A stretch of 12,112 bases of DNA from Pseudomonadota bacterium (GTDB taxonomy: Bacteria > Pseudomonadota > Gammaproteobacteria > Xanthomonadales > Rhodanobacteraceae): the NCBI GenBank assembly GCA_023412995.1, contig JAEZQS010000019.1, positions 1 through 12,112 on the forward strand, read 5' to 3'. This document shows, in pieces, positions 1 to 6,597 of the stretch. Within the stretch, counting starts at the first letter, position 1, and every line of letters starts with the position of its first letter. Under the pieces are notes generated by a model that was not told the DNA's origin, made no database searches, and saw only the letters and a program-made list of their open reading frames with translations. Made by a program: the position numbers and the translations under genes.

Positions 1-1221
1 CGCCTGGCCGGCGAGGGCCGCGGCCGCGGACGCCAGGTATCCGCATGCCCGTTCAAGCGCAGCGACATGCCGCGCGCGGGCGGTGAAGGCGCCCTCGCCG
101 CTCTCACCATCCCCTGCGAGGCGGACGAGTTCGCGCGCGAGCAGGTCGAGCCCGCTGCCGGTGCGGGCGGACAGCCATACGTGCAGGACCTCCCCCTCGC
201 GCGTCGCGTGCGGTGGCGTACCGGCCTGGTCGATCTTGTTGTGCACGACGACGCGGGTGGCATCTTCGCGCAGGCCGGCGAGCAGGCCGGCGTCGGCATT
301 GAGCCCGGCATCGGTCACCAGCAGTGCCACGTCGGCACGTTCCAGTTCCGCGCGCGCGCGGCGGATGCCTTCGCGTTCGACCACGTCGCCAGCGTCACGC
401 AGCCCGGCCGTGTCGACCAGGGTAAGGGCGATGCCGTCGATGTCGATGGTTTCGTGCAGCACGTCGCGGGTGGTGCCGGCGATCTCGGTGACGATGGCGC
501 GCTCGCTGGCGGCGAGGGCGTTCAGGAGGCTGGACTTGCCAACGTTGGGCCGCCCGGCAATCACCACGTGCAGGCCATCGGCCAGGCGCACGCCCCGGCG
601 CGCCGCAGCCAGCAACGCATCGAGTTGCAGGCGCAGTTCCTCGATCGCTGCACCGGCGTCGGCTGCCGGAGCACCTCCGGTCTCCTCGTCGGGAAAGTCG
701 ATGGCCGCCTCGATCCGGCAGCGCAAGGCGATGACCGCGTCCGTGAGTGCGTGCACGCGACGCGAGAACTCGCCCTCGAGGCTCCGCTGCGCCGCACGCG
801 CGGCGGCGGCCGAACCGCTGGCAATGAGGTCGGCAACGGCTTCGGCCTGGGCGAGGTCGAGCTTGCCGTTGAGGAACGCGCGTTCGGAAAACTCGCCGGC
901 GCGGGCGTGGCGCGCACCCAGTTCCACGACGCGCGCGAGCAGCAGGCGCAGCAGCACGGGGCTGCCATGCGCGTGCAGTTCGAGCACGTCCTCGCCGGTG
1001 AACGAGCGCGGCGCGGGAAACCAGAGCAGCAGGCCGCGGTCGATCACCGCGCCGGCTGCGTCGCGGAAAGCGGCGTAATGCGCGTGGCGCGGCTGCGGCG
1101 CGCGGCCGAGGAGGGCATGCGCCATCGATGGCACCTTCGGCCCGGACACGCGCAGCACGCCGACGCCCCCGGCGCCGGGCGCACTGGCCACGGCGGCGAT
1201 GGTGTCGCCGGCGCTGCTCAT
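1..1221 (-). CDS. mnmE: tRNA uridine-5-carboxymethylaminomethyl modification GTPase MnmE (partial, C-terminus beyond window)
   Basis: MnmE is a dimeric GTPase. With MnmG it installs the (carboxymethyl)aminomethyl group at C5 of the wobble uridine (U34) of certain tRNAs. Reading the minus strand from the ATG at 1221 gives 407 uninterrupted residues up to the window edge. The family is about 450 residues, so roughly the last 45 are missing, including the C-terminal CxGK cysteine motif. Residues 1 to about 120 form the N-terminal folate-binding and dimerisation domain (start MSSAGDTIAAVASAPGAGGV). The G domain is inserted in a helical domain and shows G1 GRPNVGKS at 223-230, G2 GTTRD at 249-253, G3 DTAG at 270-273 and G4 NKID at 328-331. 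The start lies 4 bases after the yidC stop with only a weak Shine-Dalgarno sequence, suggesting translational coupling. The ATG overlapping the yidC stop is out of frame. Confidence 0.96.
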   Translation of the reverse strand, partial: MSSAGDTIAAVASAPGAGGVGVLRVSGPKVPSMAHALLGRAPQPRHAHYAAFRDAAGAVIDRGLLLWFPAPRSFTGEDVLELHAHGSPVLLRLLLARVVELGARHARAGEFSERAFLNGKLDLAQAEAVADLIASGSAAAARAAQRSLEGEFSRRVHALTDAVIALRCRIEAAIDFPDEETGGAPAADAGAAIEELRLQLDALLAAARRGVRLADGLHVVIAGRPNVGKSSLLNALAASERAIVTEIAGTTRDVLHETIDIDGIALTLVDTAGLRDAGDVVEREGIRRARAELERADVALLVTDAGLNADAGLLAGLREDATRVVVHNKIDQAGTPPHATREGEVLHVWLSARTGSGLDLLARELVRLAGDGESGEGAFTARARHVAALERACGYLASAAAALAGQA

Positions 1222-1225
1222 CGCA

Positions 1226-2938
1226 TCAGGCTTTGGCGCGGGTTTCGTGCCGGTCCAGGCGGCGCATGATGATCCACTGCTGCAGCAGCGACAGCGCGCC
1301 GTTGACGGTCCAGTACAGCACCAGGCCCGCCGGGAAGAAGGCGAACACCACCGAGAAGATCACCGGCATGACCTTCATCATCTTCGCCTGGGTCGGGTCC
1401 ATGCCAGTGGTCGGCGTGAGGAACTGGGTGGCGATCATCACCAGCCCGTTCAGTACCGGCAGCACGTAGTAGGGATCGGGCGCGGTGAGGTTGTGGATCC
1501 AGCCGATGAACGGCGCCTGGCGCAGTTCGACGCTTTCCAGCAGCACCCAGTAGAGCGCGAAGAACACCGGCATCTGCACCAGCATCGGCAGGCAGCCCGC
1601 GAGCGGGTTCGCCTTCTCCTTCTGGTACAGCTCCATCATCGCCTGGTTCATCTTCTGGCGATCGTCGCCGTAGCGCTCCTTCAGCGCGGCGACGCGCGGC
1701 TGCAGCTTGCGCATCTTCGCCATCGAGCGGTACTGCGCTTCGCTCAGCTTGAAGAAGGCGGCCTTGATCAGCAGCACCAGCAGGATGATGGCGAAGCCCC
1801 AGTTGCCGGTGAGCTTGTGGAACTGGGCAAGGATCCAGTGCAGCGGCTCGGACAGGACGGTGAGGACGCCGTAGTCGACGGTGAGCGACAGGCCGGGGGC
1901 GACCTCCTCGAGCGTGCTTTGCAGCTTGGGCCCGACGTAGAGGCGCGCGCTGGTGCTCGCCTCGCCACCGGGCGGCACGGTGATCACGGGCGCGACGGCG
2001 CGGATCAGGTAGCGGGTGGCGCCATCGACGGACAAGGCCGCCGTGCCGTAGCTGTCGGTTTCTCCGGCGGGCGGAATCCAGGCCGCGAAGAAGTAGTGCT
2101 GCAGCATGGCGGCCCAGCCGCCGGCGGTCGTCGCTTTCAGCGGCTCGTCGTGGAAATCGTCGAACTTGAGCTTCTGGAACTTCTCCGCCGGGCTGTACCA
2201 GGCGGCGCCGGCAAAGCTGTAGCGCTCGGTGTTGCTGTAGCCCTTGATGCCCTTGGTATCGACGATGGGCGGCACGCGCTGCAGCTGGCGGTAGGCGTTG
2301 CCGGACCACGGCGTCGCACTGCCGTTATGGATCTCCTGGCGCTGTTCGATGACGTAGCTGCCGCGGGTGAAGGTGAACACCTTGCGCACGCGCACGCCCG
2401 AGGGATCGGTCCAGGTGAGCGGCACCTCGAGCGTATCGGCGTCGTCGAGTGCGTAGGTGGACTGCTTCGCCTGGAAGGGCGCGCGGTGGTCGGGCGCGGG
2501 GCCGCCGGCGCTCACCAGGCCGCTCTGCGCCTCGAAGAAGGTTGCGGCGCGCTGGTCGAACAGGCGCACGGGCGGCGAGCCCGCTTCGGTCTGTTGCGGG
2601 TAGGCGAGGAGGTCGGCGACCACGACATTGCCGCCGCGGGGATCGATTTCCACCCGCAGCACGTCGGTCGTGACGACGATCGTGGACGGCGCTGGCGCGT
2701 CGCTGGCGGCCGGCGCCGTCGCAGGCACGGCGGCGGGCGAATCGGCCGGCGGCAGCGGGACGTCGGCGGACGCGGCGGGTGCCGTGCCCGCCGGTGGGGC
2801 GTTTGCAGCCGCCGGCGTGGCGGCCTGGTCCGTCGCCGCCCCCGGCTGCGCCTGGCCATAGTCCTGCTGCCATTGCGCCCAGAGCAGGTAGCCGATGAAC
2901 AGCAGCGCGATGAGGAGCAGGTTGCGGGGACTGGTCAT
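1226..2938 (-). CDS. yidC: Membrane protein insertase YidC
   Basis: YidC (Oxa1/Alb3 family) inserts and folds inner-membrane proteins, alone or with SecYEG. The chosen ATG at 2938 gives 570 residues, a normal length for the gammaproteobacterial two-domain form. The reading frame stays open to 3019, but the extra N-terminal residues are Arg-rich and precede the typical start MTSPRNLLLIALLFIGYLLW. TM1 lies at about residues 5-20. An Ala/Pro-rich linker follows to about residue 80, then the large periplasmic domain, then the conserved membrane domain from about residue 375. The hydrophilic-groove position (Arg366 in E. coli) appears to be Lys392 (in LLIKAAFFKLSEAQY). The cytoplasmic loop, the NPLAGCLPMLVQMPVFFALY segment and the last TM helix (YWTVNGALSLLQQW) are present. 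The C-terminus is basic. No Shine-Dalgarno sequence is visible upstream. mnmE follows after 4 bases. Confidence 0.97.
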   Translation of the reverse strand: MTSPRNLLLIALLFIGYLLWAQWQQDYGQAQPGAATDQAATPAAANAPPAGTAPAASADVPLPPADSPAAVPATAPAASDAPAPSTIVVTTDVLRVEIDPRGGNVVVADLLAYPQQTEAGSPPVRLFDQRAATFFEAQSGLVSAGGPAPDHRAPFQAKQSTYALDDADTLEVPLTWTDPSGVRVRKVFTFTRGSYVIEQRQEIHNGSATPWSGNAYRQLQRVPPIVDTKGIKGYSNTERYSFAGAAWYSPAEKFQKLKFDDFHDEPLKATTAGGWAAMLQHYFFAAWIPPAGETDSYGTAALSVDGATRYLIRAVAPVITVPPGGEASTSARLYVGPKLQSTLEEVAPGLSLTVDYGVLTVLSEPLHWILAQFHKLTGNWGFAIILLVLLIKAAFFKLSEAQYRSMAKMRKLQPRVAALKERYGDDRQKMNQAMMELYQKEKANPLAGCLPMLVQMPVFFALYWVLLESVELRQAPFIGWIHNLTAPDPYYVLPVLNGLVMIATQFLTPTTGMDPTQAKMMKVMPVIFSVVFAFFPAGLVLYWTVNGALSLLQQWIIMRRLDRHETRAKA

Positions 2939-3094
2939 GTGCGAGGTAATCAGGAGGCGGCAATGGGAGGAGCGTCGCGCCGGGCCACGGCGGACGCGCA
3001 AGCGGCGACCTGCACGCAATCGGCCCGCACGAAGGGGTGCGCTCGTGGAGCGCCGGGAATCAGGCGCGCATTGTGCCGATGGGTCCGGCGCCGT
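2939..3094 (-). other. rnpA-yidC intergenic gap with no yidD
   Basis: This is the 156-base gap between the rnpA stop and the yidC start. Many Proteobacteria carry yidD (about 70-85 residues, with a conserved cysteine- and arginine-rich core) here, often overlapping a neighbour. I translated the gap on the minus strand and found no YidD-like sequence; the open frames are Arg/Ala-rich shadows. No clear promoter or terminator is seen either. The bases just before the yidC start read CCTCCTGATTACCTCGCAC on the coding strand, which contains no ribosome binding site. The gap is probably a transcribed leader. Confidence 0.6.
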
Positions 3095-3457
3095 TCAACG
3101 GCCGCCGCCGTGCACCGCCACGATGCGCTCCCACAAGCGGGCGAGATCGAGGCGAAGGGCCCCGTTGTCGCCGCTGTCCGCACCTTGACGCGCAATCAGG
3201 AGGATATCCACGGCGGGAAGGCGGTCGCGCGCGTGGCGGAAGCTGTCGCGGGCAATGCGCTTGATGCGGTTGCGGCGTACGGCGCGCTTGGACACGCGGC
3301 GGGAGACGGCGAGGCCGAGGCGTGCCCCGGGCGTCGGCGCGGCGGCGACCTCGGCATTGAAATGGCGTCCGCTGATGCGCTGGCTGATGCCGCGCAGGCG
3401 GGCAAAATCCCCTGCCGTCAGGAGGCGCGCCGCACGCGGGAACGGGGCGGGCGCCAT
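3095..3457 (-). CDS. rnpA: Ribonuclease P protein component
   Basis: RnpA is the small basic protein subunit of RNase P. It binds the M1 RNA and precursor tRNA and assists 5' leader removal. The call is a 120-residue protein from the ATG at 3457, starting MAPAPFPRAARLLTAGDFAR. The family signature is clear: a phenylalanine-rich N-terminal part with a GRHF motif at 30-33, LGLAVSRRVSKRAVRRNRIK at 48-67 containing the RNRIKR core, and IARDSFRH at 68-75. The frame is open much further upstream to 3808, but that part runs across rpmH in another frame and is not coding. The start lies 17 bases after the rpmH stop. No Shine-Dalgarno sequence is visible in those 17 bases, so translation is probably coupled to rpmH. 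The rpmH-rnpA pair is a near-universal bacterial arrangement. Confidence 0.95.
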   Translation of the reverse strand: MAPAPFPRAARLLTAGDFARLRGISQRISGRHFNAEVAAAPTPGARLGLAVSRRVSKRAVRRNRIKRIARDSFRHARDRLPAVDILLIARQGADSGDNGALRLDLARLWERIVAVHGGGR

Positions 3458-3474
3458 CGATGGCGAGCGGCGGG

Positions 3475-3615
3475 TCAGACGGCGAGGCGCTTGCGCCCCT
3501 TGGCGCGGCGCGCGTTGATGACCTTGCGGCCGCCGCGCGTCTTCATGCGCGCACGGAAGCCGTGGTCGCGCGCGCGCTTCAGGTTGCTCGGCTGGTAGGT
3601 GCGCTTGGTGGCCAT
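3475..3615 (-). CDS. rpmH: Large ribosomal subunit protein bL34
   Basis: bL34 is a small basic protein of the 50S subunit. The minus strand from the ATG at 3615 gives 46 residues ending in TGA at 3475-3477. It starts MATKRTYQPSNLKRARDHGF and continues with RARMKTRGGRKVINARRAKG before a C-terminal RKRLAV. These are the family hallmarks: KRTYQPS near the N-terminus, HGFRARM in the middle and GRKV(I/L)NARRAKGRKRL at the end. Length and sequence match the family closely, so the identification is essentially certain despite the small size. A GGAA about 8 bases upstream may serve as ribosome binding site. It is the first gene of the leftward operon and is led by a well-formed promoter. Confidence 0.97.
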   Translation of the reverse strand: MATKRTYQPSNLKRARDHGFRARMKTRGGRKVINARRAKGRKRLAV

Positions 3616-3840
3616 GAGCGTTTCCGTGGCGAATGGGAAAAGGGCGCGGATGGTAGGGAGCCGGGGGGTCCGATGTCAAGGCGCCTCCTCGCGCGGCGGC
3701 GGGTCGCACGTCGTGCGGGACACGCCATGCCGCGCTCCGCGCGAGGGCCGGCTGGACGCATCCTGCTAGACTGCCATTCCTGCCCGGTGTTCGCCGCGCC
3801 TTGCGCACACGCCGGCCATCTCCTGGAACCCGACCGGCGC
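3616..3840. other. Divergent rpmH-dnaA intergenic region
   Basis: These 225 bases separate the divergently read rpmH and dnaA. The rpmH-proximal half holds the rpmH promoter. On the dnaA side TGCTAGACT at 3764-3772 resembles an extended -10 element (TGnTAnnnT) without a recognisable -35, a possible but weak dnaA promoter about 70 bases upstream of the start. I found no TTATCCACA-like DnaA box here, so this side looks less likely to be the origin than the dnaA-dnaN gap. The frame-open stretch upstream of dnaA is not convincing as coding. Confidence 0.5.
3650..3679 (-). promoter_or_regulatory. Sigma70-type promoter of the rpmH-rnpA-yidC-mnmE operon
   Basis: On the minus strand the hexamer TTGACA (3674-3679, a perfect -35) is followed after 18 bases by TACCAT (3650-3655, four of six matches to TATAAT). 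This places transcription start about 25-30 bases upstream of the rpmH ATG. It is the best promoter match in the rpmH-dnaA gap and fits a strongly expressed ribosomal-protein gene. Called by eye. Confidence 0.65.
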
Positions 3841-5163
3841 ATGAGCGATCTTTGGCGACGCTGTCTTTCCCGCCTCGAGGCGGAATTCAGCGCGGAGGAC
3901 ATCCACACCTATCTGGTACCGCTGCAGGTTGGCGACGACGCGCGGGGCCTGACCTTGTGGGCGCCCAACGGCTATACGCTCGAGACGGTGCGCGAGCGCT
4001 TCCTGCCGCGCATCCTGCTGGTGCTCGAACATCTGAACGGAAGCCCCGTCGCGGTCGACCTGCAGGTGGGCGCGCGCCGCGCGCGCGATCCGGCCCCATC
4101 GCAGCCGGCCACGCGTGCGCGACCGGCGCCGCGGCCCGCGGGTGAATCCAACATCGACCCGCATTACACGTTCGAGAACTTCGTCGAGGGCAAGTCCAAC
4201 CAGCTCGGCAAGGCCGCCGCCACCCAGGTGGCGATGAACCCCGGGCGCGCCTACAACCCGCTGCTGCTCTATGGCGGCACGGGCCTCGGCAAGACCCACC
4301 TGATGCATGCGGCCGGCAACCTGATGCGCGTCAACCAGCCGGACGTGAAGATCCTCTACCTGCGCTCCGAGCAGTTCGTCAGCGGCATGGTACGGGCGTT
4401 GCAGCAGAAGGGCATGGACGATTTCAAGCGACGCTTCCGCTCGGTCGACGCGCTGCTGATCGACGATATCCAGTTCTTCGCCGGCAAGAACACCACCCAG
4501 GAAGAGTTCTTCCACACCTTTAATGCGCTGTTCGAGGGCAAGCAGCAGATCATCCTGACCTGCGACCGCTATCCCAAGGAAGTGGACAACCTCGAGCCGC
4601 GCCTGAAGTCGCGCCTCGGCTGGGGTCTGTCGGTGGCGATCGAGCCGCCGGACTTCGAGACGCGCGCCGCCATCGTGCTGGCCAAGGCGCAGGCCAAGTC
4701 GGTCGAGCTGCCGGAGGAAGTGGCCGTCCTGATGGCGAAGCGGATGCGATCCAACGTGCGCGACCTGGAGGGGGCCCTCAACACGCTGGTGGCGCGCGCC
4801 AACTTCGAGGGACGATCGATCACGCGCGAGTTCGCCCAGGAAACGCTGCGCGACCTGCTGACGGTGCACGCCCAGGCGATCACCATCCCCAACATCCAGA
4901 AGACCGTGGCAGACTACTACCAGTTGCGGTTGGCGGACATGCTGTCGAAGAAGCGCAGCCGTTCGATCGCGCGGCCGCGCCAGATGGCCATGACGCTGGC
5001 CAAGGAACTGACCGAACACAGCCTGCCGGAAATCGGCGATGCGTTCGGTGGGCGCGACCACACGACCGTGATGCATGCCTGCCGCACGATCCGCGATTTC
5101 CGTGAAACCGATGGCAAGCTGCGCCAGGACTGGCAGAAGCTGGTGCGGACGCTGACCGAGTGA
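3841..5163 (+). CDS. dnaA: Chromosomal replication initiator protein DnaA
   Basis: DnaA binds 9-mer DnaA boxes at oriC, oligomerises with ATP, opens the duplex and helps load DnaB. The ATG at 3841 gives 440 residues beginning MSDLWRRCLSRLEAEFSAED, a typical domain I start; the frame extends upstream to 3460 but without family character. Domain I spans about residues 1-77. Domain II is a short Arg/Pro/Ala-rich linker of about 25 residues. The AAA+ domain III has Walker A GGTGLGKT at 145-152 and Walker B ALLIDDIQFF around 204-213. Domain IV ends with the DNA-binding signature GGRDHTTVMHA at 403-413. No strong ribosome binding site precedes the start. dnaN follows after 226 bases, and that gap carries DnaA boxes, consistent with a role in initiation and autoregulation. 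Confidence 0.98.
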   Translation: MSDLWRRCLSRLEAEFSAEDIHTYLVPLQVGDDARGLTLWAPNGYTLETVRERFLPRILLVLEHLNGSPVAVDLQVGARRARDPAPSQPATRARPAPRPAGESNIDPHYTFENFVEGKSNQLGKAAATQVAMNPGRAYNPLLLYGGTGLGKTHLMHAAGNLMRVNQPDVKILYLRSEQFVSGMVRALQQKGMDDFKRRFRSVDALLIDDIQFFAGKNTTQEEFFHTFNALFEGKQQIILTCDRYPKEVDNLEPRLKSRLGWGLSVAIEPPDFETRAAIVLAKAQAKSVELPEEVAVLMAKRMRSNVRDLEGALNTLVARANFEGRSITREFAQETLRDLLTVHAQAITIPNIQKTVADYYQLRLADMLSKKRSRSIARPRQMAMTLAKELTEHSLPEIGDAFGGRDHTTVMHACRTIRDFRETDGKLRQDWQKLVRTLTE

Positions 5164-5189
5164 GGGGCCGCGCCAAACGGCGGGGAAGC

Positions 5190-5198
5190 TGTGGAAAA
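5190..5198 (-). promoter_or_regulatory. DnaA box (one mismatch, inverted)
   Basis: The plus strand reads TGTGGAAAA, which is TTTTCCACA on the minus strand. That differs from the consensus TTATCCACA at one position. It lies 27 bases after the dnaA stop, within the candidate oriC. Confidence 0.6.
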
Positions 5199-5224
5199 CC
5201 TGTGCGATGGCGGGCCCGGGATTC

Positions 5225-5233
5225 TTATCCACA
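5225..5233 (+). promoter_or_regulatory. DnaA box (perfect TTATCCACA)
   Basis: This is an exact match to the high-affinity DnaA box consensus TTATCCACA. It is the strongest single piece of evidence for an origin in the dnaA-dnaN gap. Confidence 0.85.
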
Positions 5234-5321
5234 AGCCGCCCACAGGTGGACGGGGCGTTTATCCCGCAGTCATGTTCGACATAACCATCTGAAAAACAAG
5301 GTGTATTCGTAGGGCTCGCGG

Positions 5322-5330
5322 TCTTCCACA
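5322..5330 (+). promoter_or_regulatory. Weak DnaA box-like site TCTTCCACA
   Basis: This site differs from TTATCCACA at two positions. It sits inside a potential hairpin (5309-5338). It would be a low-affinity site if used. Confidence 0.4.
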
Positions 5331-5348
5331 GACCCTACAGCTACACAA

Positions 5349-5357
5349 TGCTCCACA
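5349..5357 (+). promoter_or_regulatory. Weak DnaA box-like site TGCTCCACA
   Basis: This site differs from TTATCCACA at two positions and lies 32 bases upstream of the dnaN start. It is listed because it is in register with the other sites of the gap; on its own it would be weak. Confidence 0.3.
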
Positions 5358-5375
5358 CCTAAAAGACCAGAAGAC

Positions 5376-5379
5376 AGGA
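5376..5379 (+). promoter_or_regulatory. Ribosome binding site of dnaN
   Basis: AGGA lies 10 bases upstream of the ATG at 5390. It supports this ATG as the dnaN start, although the spacing is slightly long. Confidence 0.5.
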
Positions 5380-5389
5380 CGGGCAGCCC

Positions 5390-6490
5390 ATGCGATTCAG
5401 CATCCAGCGCGAAGCATTCCTGAAGCGCCTGCAGCACGTGGTCGGGGTTGTCGAACGGCGTCAGACCCTGCCGGTACTCGCCAACCTCCTGGTCGTCGTG
5501 GATCCGGAGGGGGTGACCCTGACCGGCACCGACCTGGAAGTGGAGATGTCGGCACGCATGGAGGCCGATGACCTCGATCCGGGCGAGATCACCATCCCCG
5601 CACGCAAGTTGTTCGACATCGCCCGGGCGCTTCCCGATGGGTGCCGCATCAAGCTGGAGCAGAACGGCGAGCGGGTCACCCTGAGCGCGGGACGCAGCCG
5701 CTTCACGCTGGCGACGCTGCCTGCGACCGAGTTTCCGGTGATCGACAGCATCGAGCTGGTCGAGCGCGTGTCGCTGCCCGAGGCCACGCTCAAGGACCTG
5801 ATGGACCGCACCGCGTTCGCGATGGCGCACCAGGACGTGCGGTTCTACCTCAACGGCATGCTGCTGGAGTTGCGCGAGGACGCCTTGCGTTGCGTTGCGA
5901 CCGATGGCCACCGCCTCGCCCTCTCGCAGACGACGCTCCCAACCCGGGTGAATGCGCCGCGCCAGGTCATCGTCCCCCGCAAGGGCATCAACGAGCTGCA
6001 GGGCCTGTTCGAGCCCGGTGACGGCGTGGTGGAACTGGAGTTCGCGCGCAACCACCTGCGCGTGCGGCGTGATGGCGTGACCTTCACCTCGAAGCTGATC
6101 GACGGGCGTTTCCCCGACTACGAGGCGGTGATCCCGATCGGGGCGGACAAGGAGGTGCGCGTGCAGCGCGACGACATGCGGGCCGCCCTGCAGCGTGCGG
6201 CCATCCTTTCCAACGAGAAATATCGTGGCGTGAAGCTGGAAATGGGACCGAACCGGCTGCGGATCGTCGCCCACAACCCGGAGCAGGAAGAGGCGGTCGA
6301 GGAGGTGGAGGCGCGCACCGGCATCGCCGAGCTGAGCGTCGGTTTCAATGTCAATTACCTGCTCGACGCGCTCGGCGCCGTCGCTGGCGACGAGGTGCTG
6401 CTTTGCCTGCGCGACGGCCAGTCCAGCTGCCTGGTGCGCAAACCCGATTCCGACGAAACGCGGCATGTGATCATGCCGTTGAGGCTCTGA
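5390..6490 (+). CDS. dnaN: DNA polymerase III subunit beta (sliding clamp)
   Basis: The beta clamp is a ring-shaped homodimer that encircles DNA and tethers polymerase III and many repair proteins. The ORF gives 366 residues, the same length as the E. coli protein. It begins MRFSIQREAFLKRLQHVVGV and continues with ERRQTLPVLANLLV, the typical domain 1 start. The middle shows LIDGRFPDYEAVIP, a very conserved clamp motif, and the end reads RHVIMPLRL, the canonical C-terminal motif of the peptide-binding pocket (MPMRL in E. coli). The three-domain repeat structure fits the length. The start is supported by AGGA upstream. It follows the candidate origin and precedes recF after a 107-base gap, the usual dnaA-dnaN-recF-gyrB order. 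Confidence 0.98.
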   Translation: MRFSIQREAFLKRLQHVVGVVERRQTLPVLANLLVVVDPEGVTLTGTDLEVEMSARMEADDLDPGEITIPARKLFDIARALPDGCRIKLEQNGERVTLSAGRSRFTLATLPATEFPVIDSIELVERVSLPEATLKDLMDRTAFAMAHQDVRFYLNGMLLELREDALRCVATDGHRLALSQTTLPTRVNAPRQVIVPRKGINELQGLFEPGDGVVELEFARNHLRVRRDGVTFTSKLIDGRFPDYEAVIPIGADKEVRVQRDDMRAALQRAAILSNEKYRGVKLEMGPNRLRIVAHNPEQEEAVEEVEARTGIAELSVGFNVNYLLDALGAVAGDEVLLCLRDGQSSCLVRKPDSDETRHVIMPLRL

Positions 6491-6505
6491 AGGGACCCGT
6501 CCTCC

Positions 6506-6530
6506 GCGGCGCCCGCGGCACGGGCGCTGC
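6506..6530 (+). terminator. Hairpin between dnaN and recF (possible terminator or attenuator)
   Basis: GCGCCCG (6509-6515) pairs perfectly with CGGGCGC (6521-6527) across a 5-base loop. The stem extends outward by one G-U and two G-C pairs to 6506 and 6530. It begins 16 bases after the dnaN stop. No T-tract follows (TGCGTCCTCCTT is only moderately T-rich), so full intrinsic termination is uncertain; it may lower recF expression or stabilise the dnaN transcript. The rest of the 107-base gap shows nothing recognisable and no good recF ribosome binding site. Confidence 0.35.
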
Positions 6531-6597
6531 GTCCTCCTTGCGGGTTGGCTGCGCAGGGACGCACGGGTGCCCTTGCGGGCGTCTTCCCTGATACGCC

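Larger units (their letters stand above)
5164..5389. other. Candidate chromosomal origin of replication (oriC), dnaA-dnaN intergenic region
   Basis: This 226-base non-coding gap contains one perfect DnaA box (5225-5233), an inverted TTTTCCACA-type box (5190-5198), weaker relatives (5322-5330, 5349-5357, and TTATCCCGC at 5259-5267) and a comparatively A-rich stretch around 5278-5310 that could serve as an unwinding element. A dnaA-dnaN location is common for oriC. Gene orientation switches near here: everything to the left of dnaA reads leftward and everything from dnaA on reads rightward. GC skew was not computed. Confidence 0.7.

Noticed and set aside
2952..2957. AGGAGG-like sequence on the plus strand as a ribosome binding site.
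   Set aside because: It faces no plus-strand gene. It is the complement of the yidC leader.
1199..3598. A 799-codon open frame on the plus strand opposite yidC, rnpA and rpmH.
   Set aside because: It lies antisense to three well-identified genes. The translation is rich in Arg, Gly, His and Ala without domain character, which is typical of antisense frames in high-GC DNA.
3766..5232. A 488-codon open frame on the minus strand opposite dnaA.
   Set aside because: It is a shadow of dnaA. It would also run through the origin boxes, and no family features are seen.
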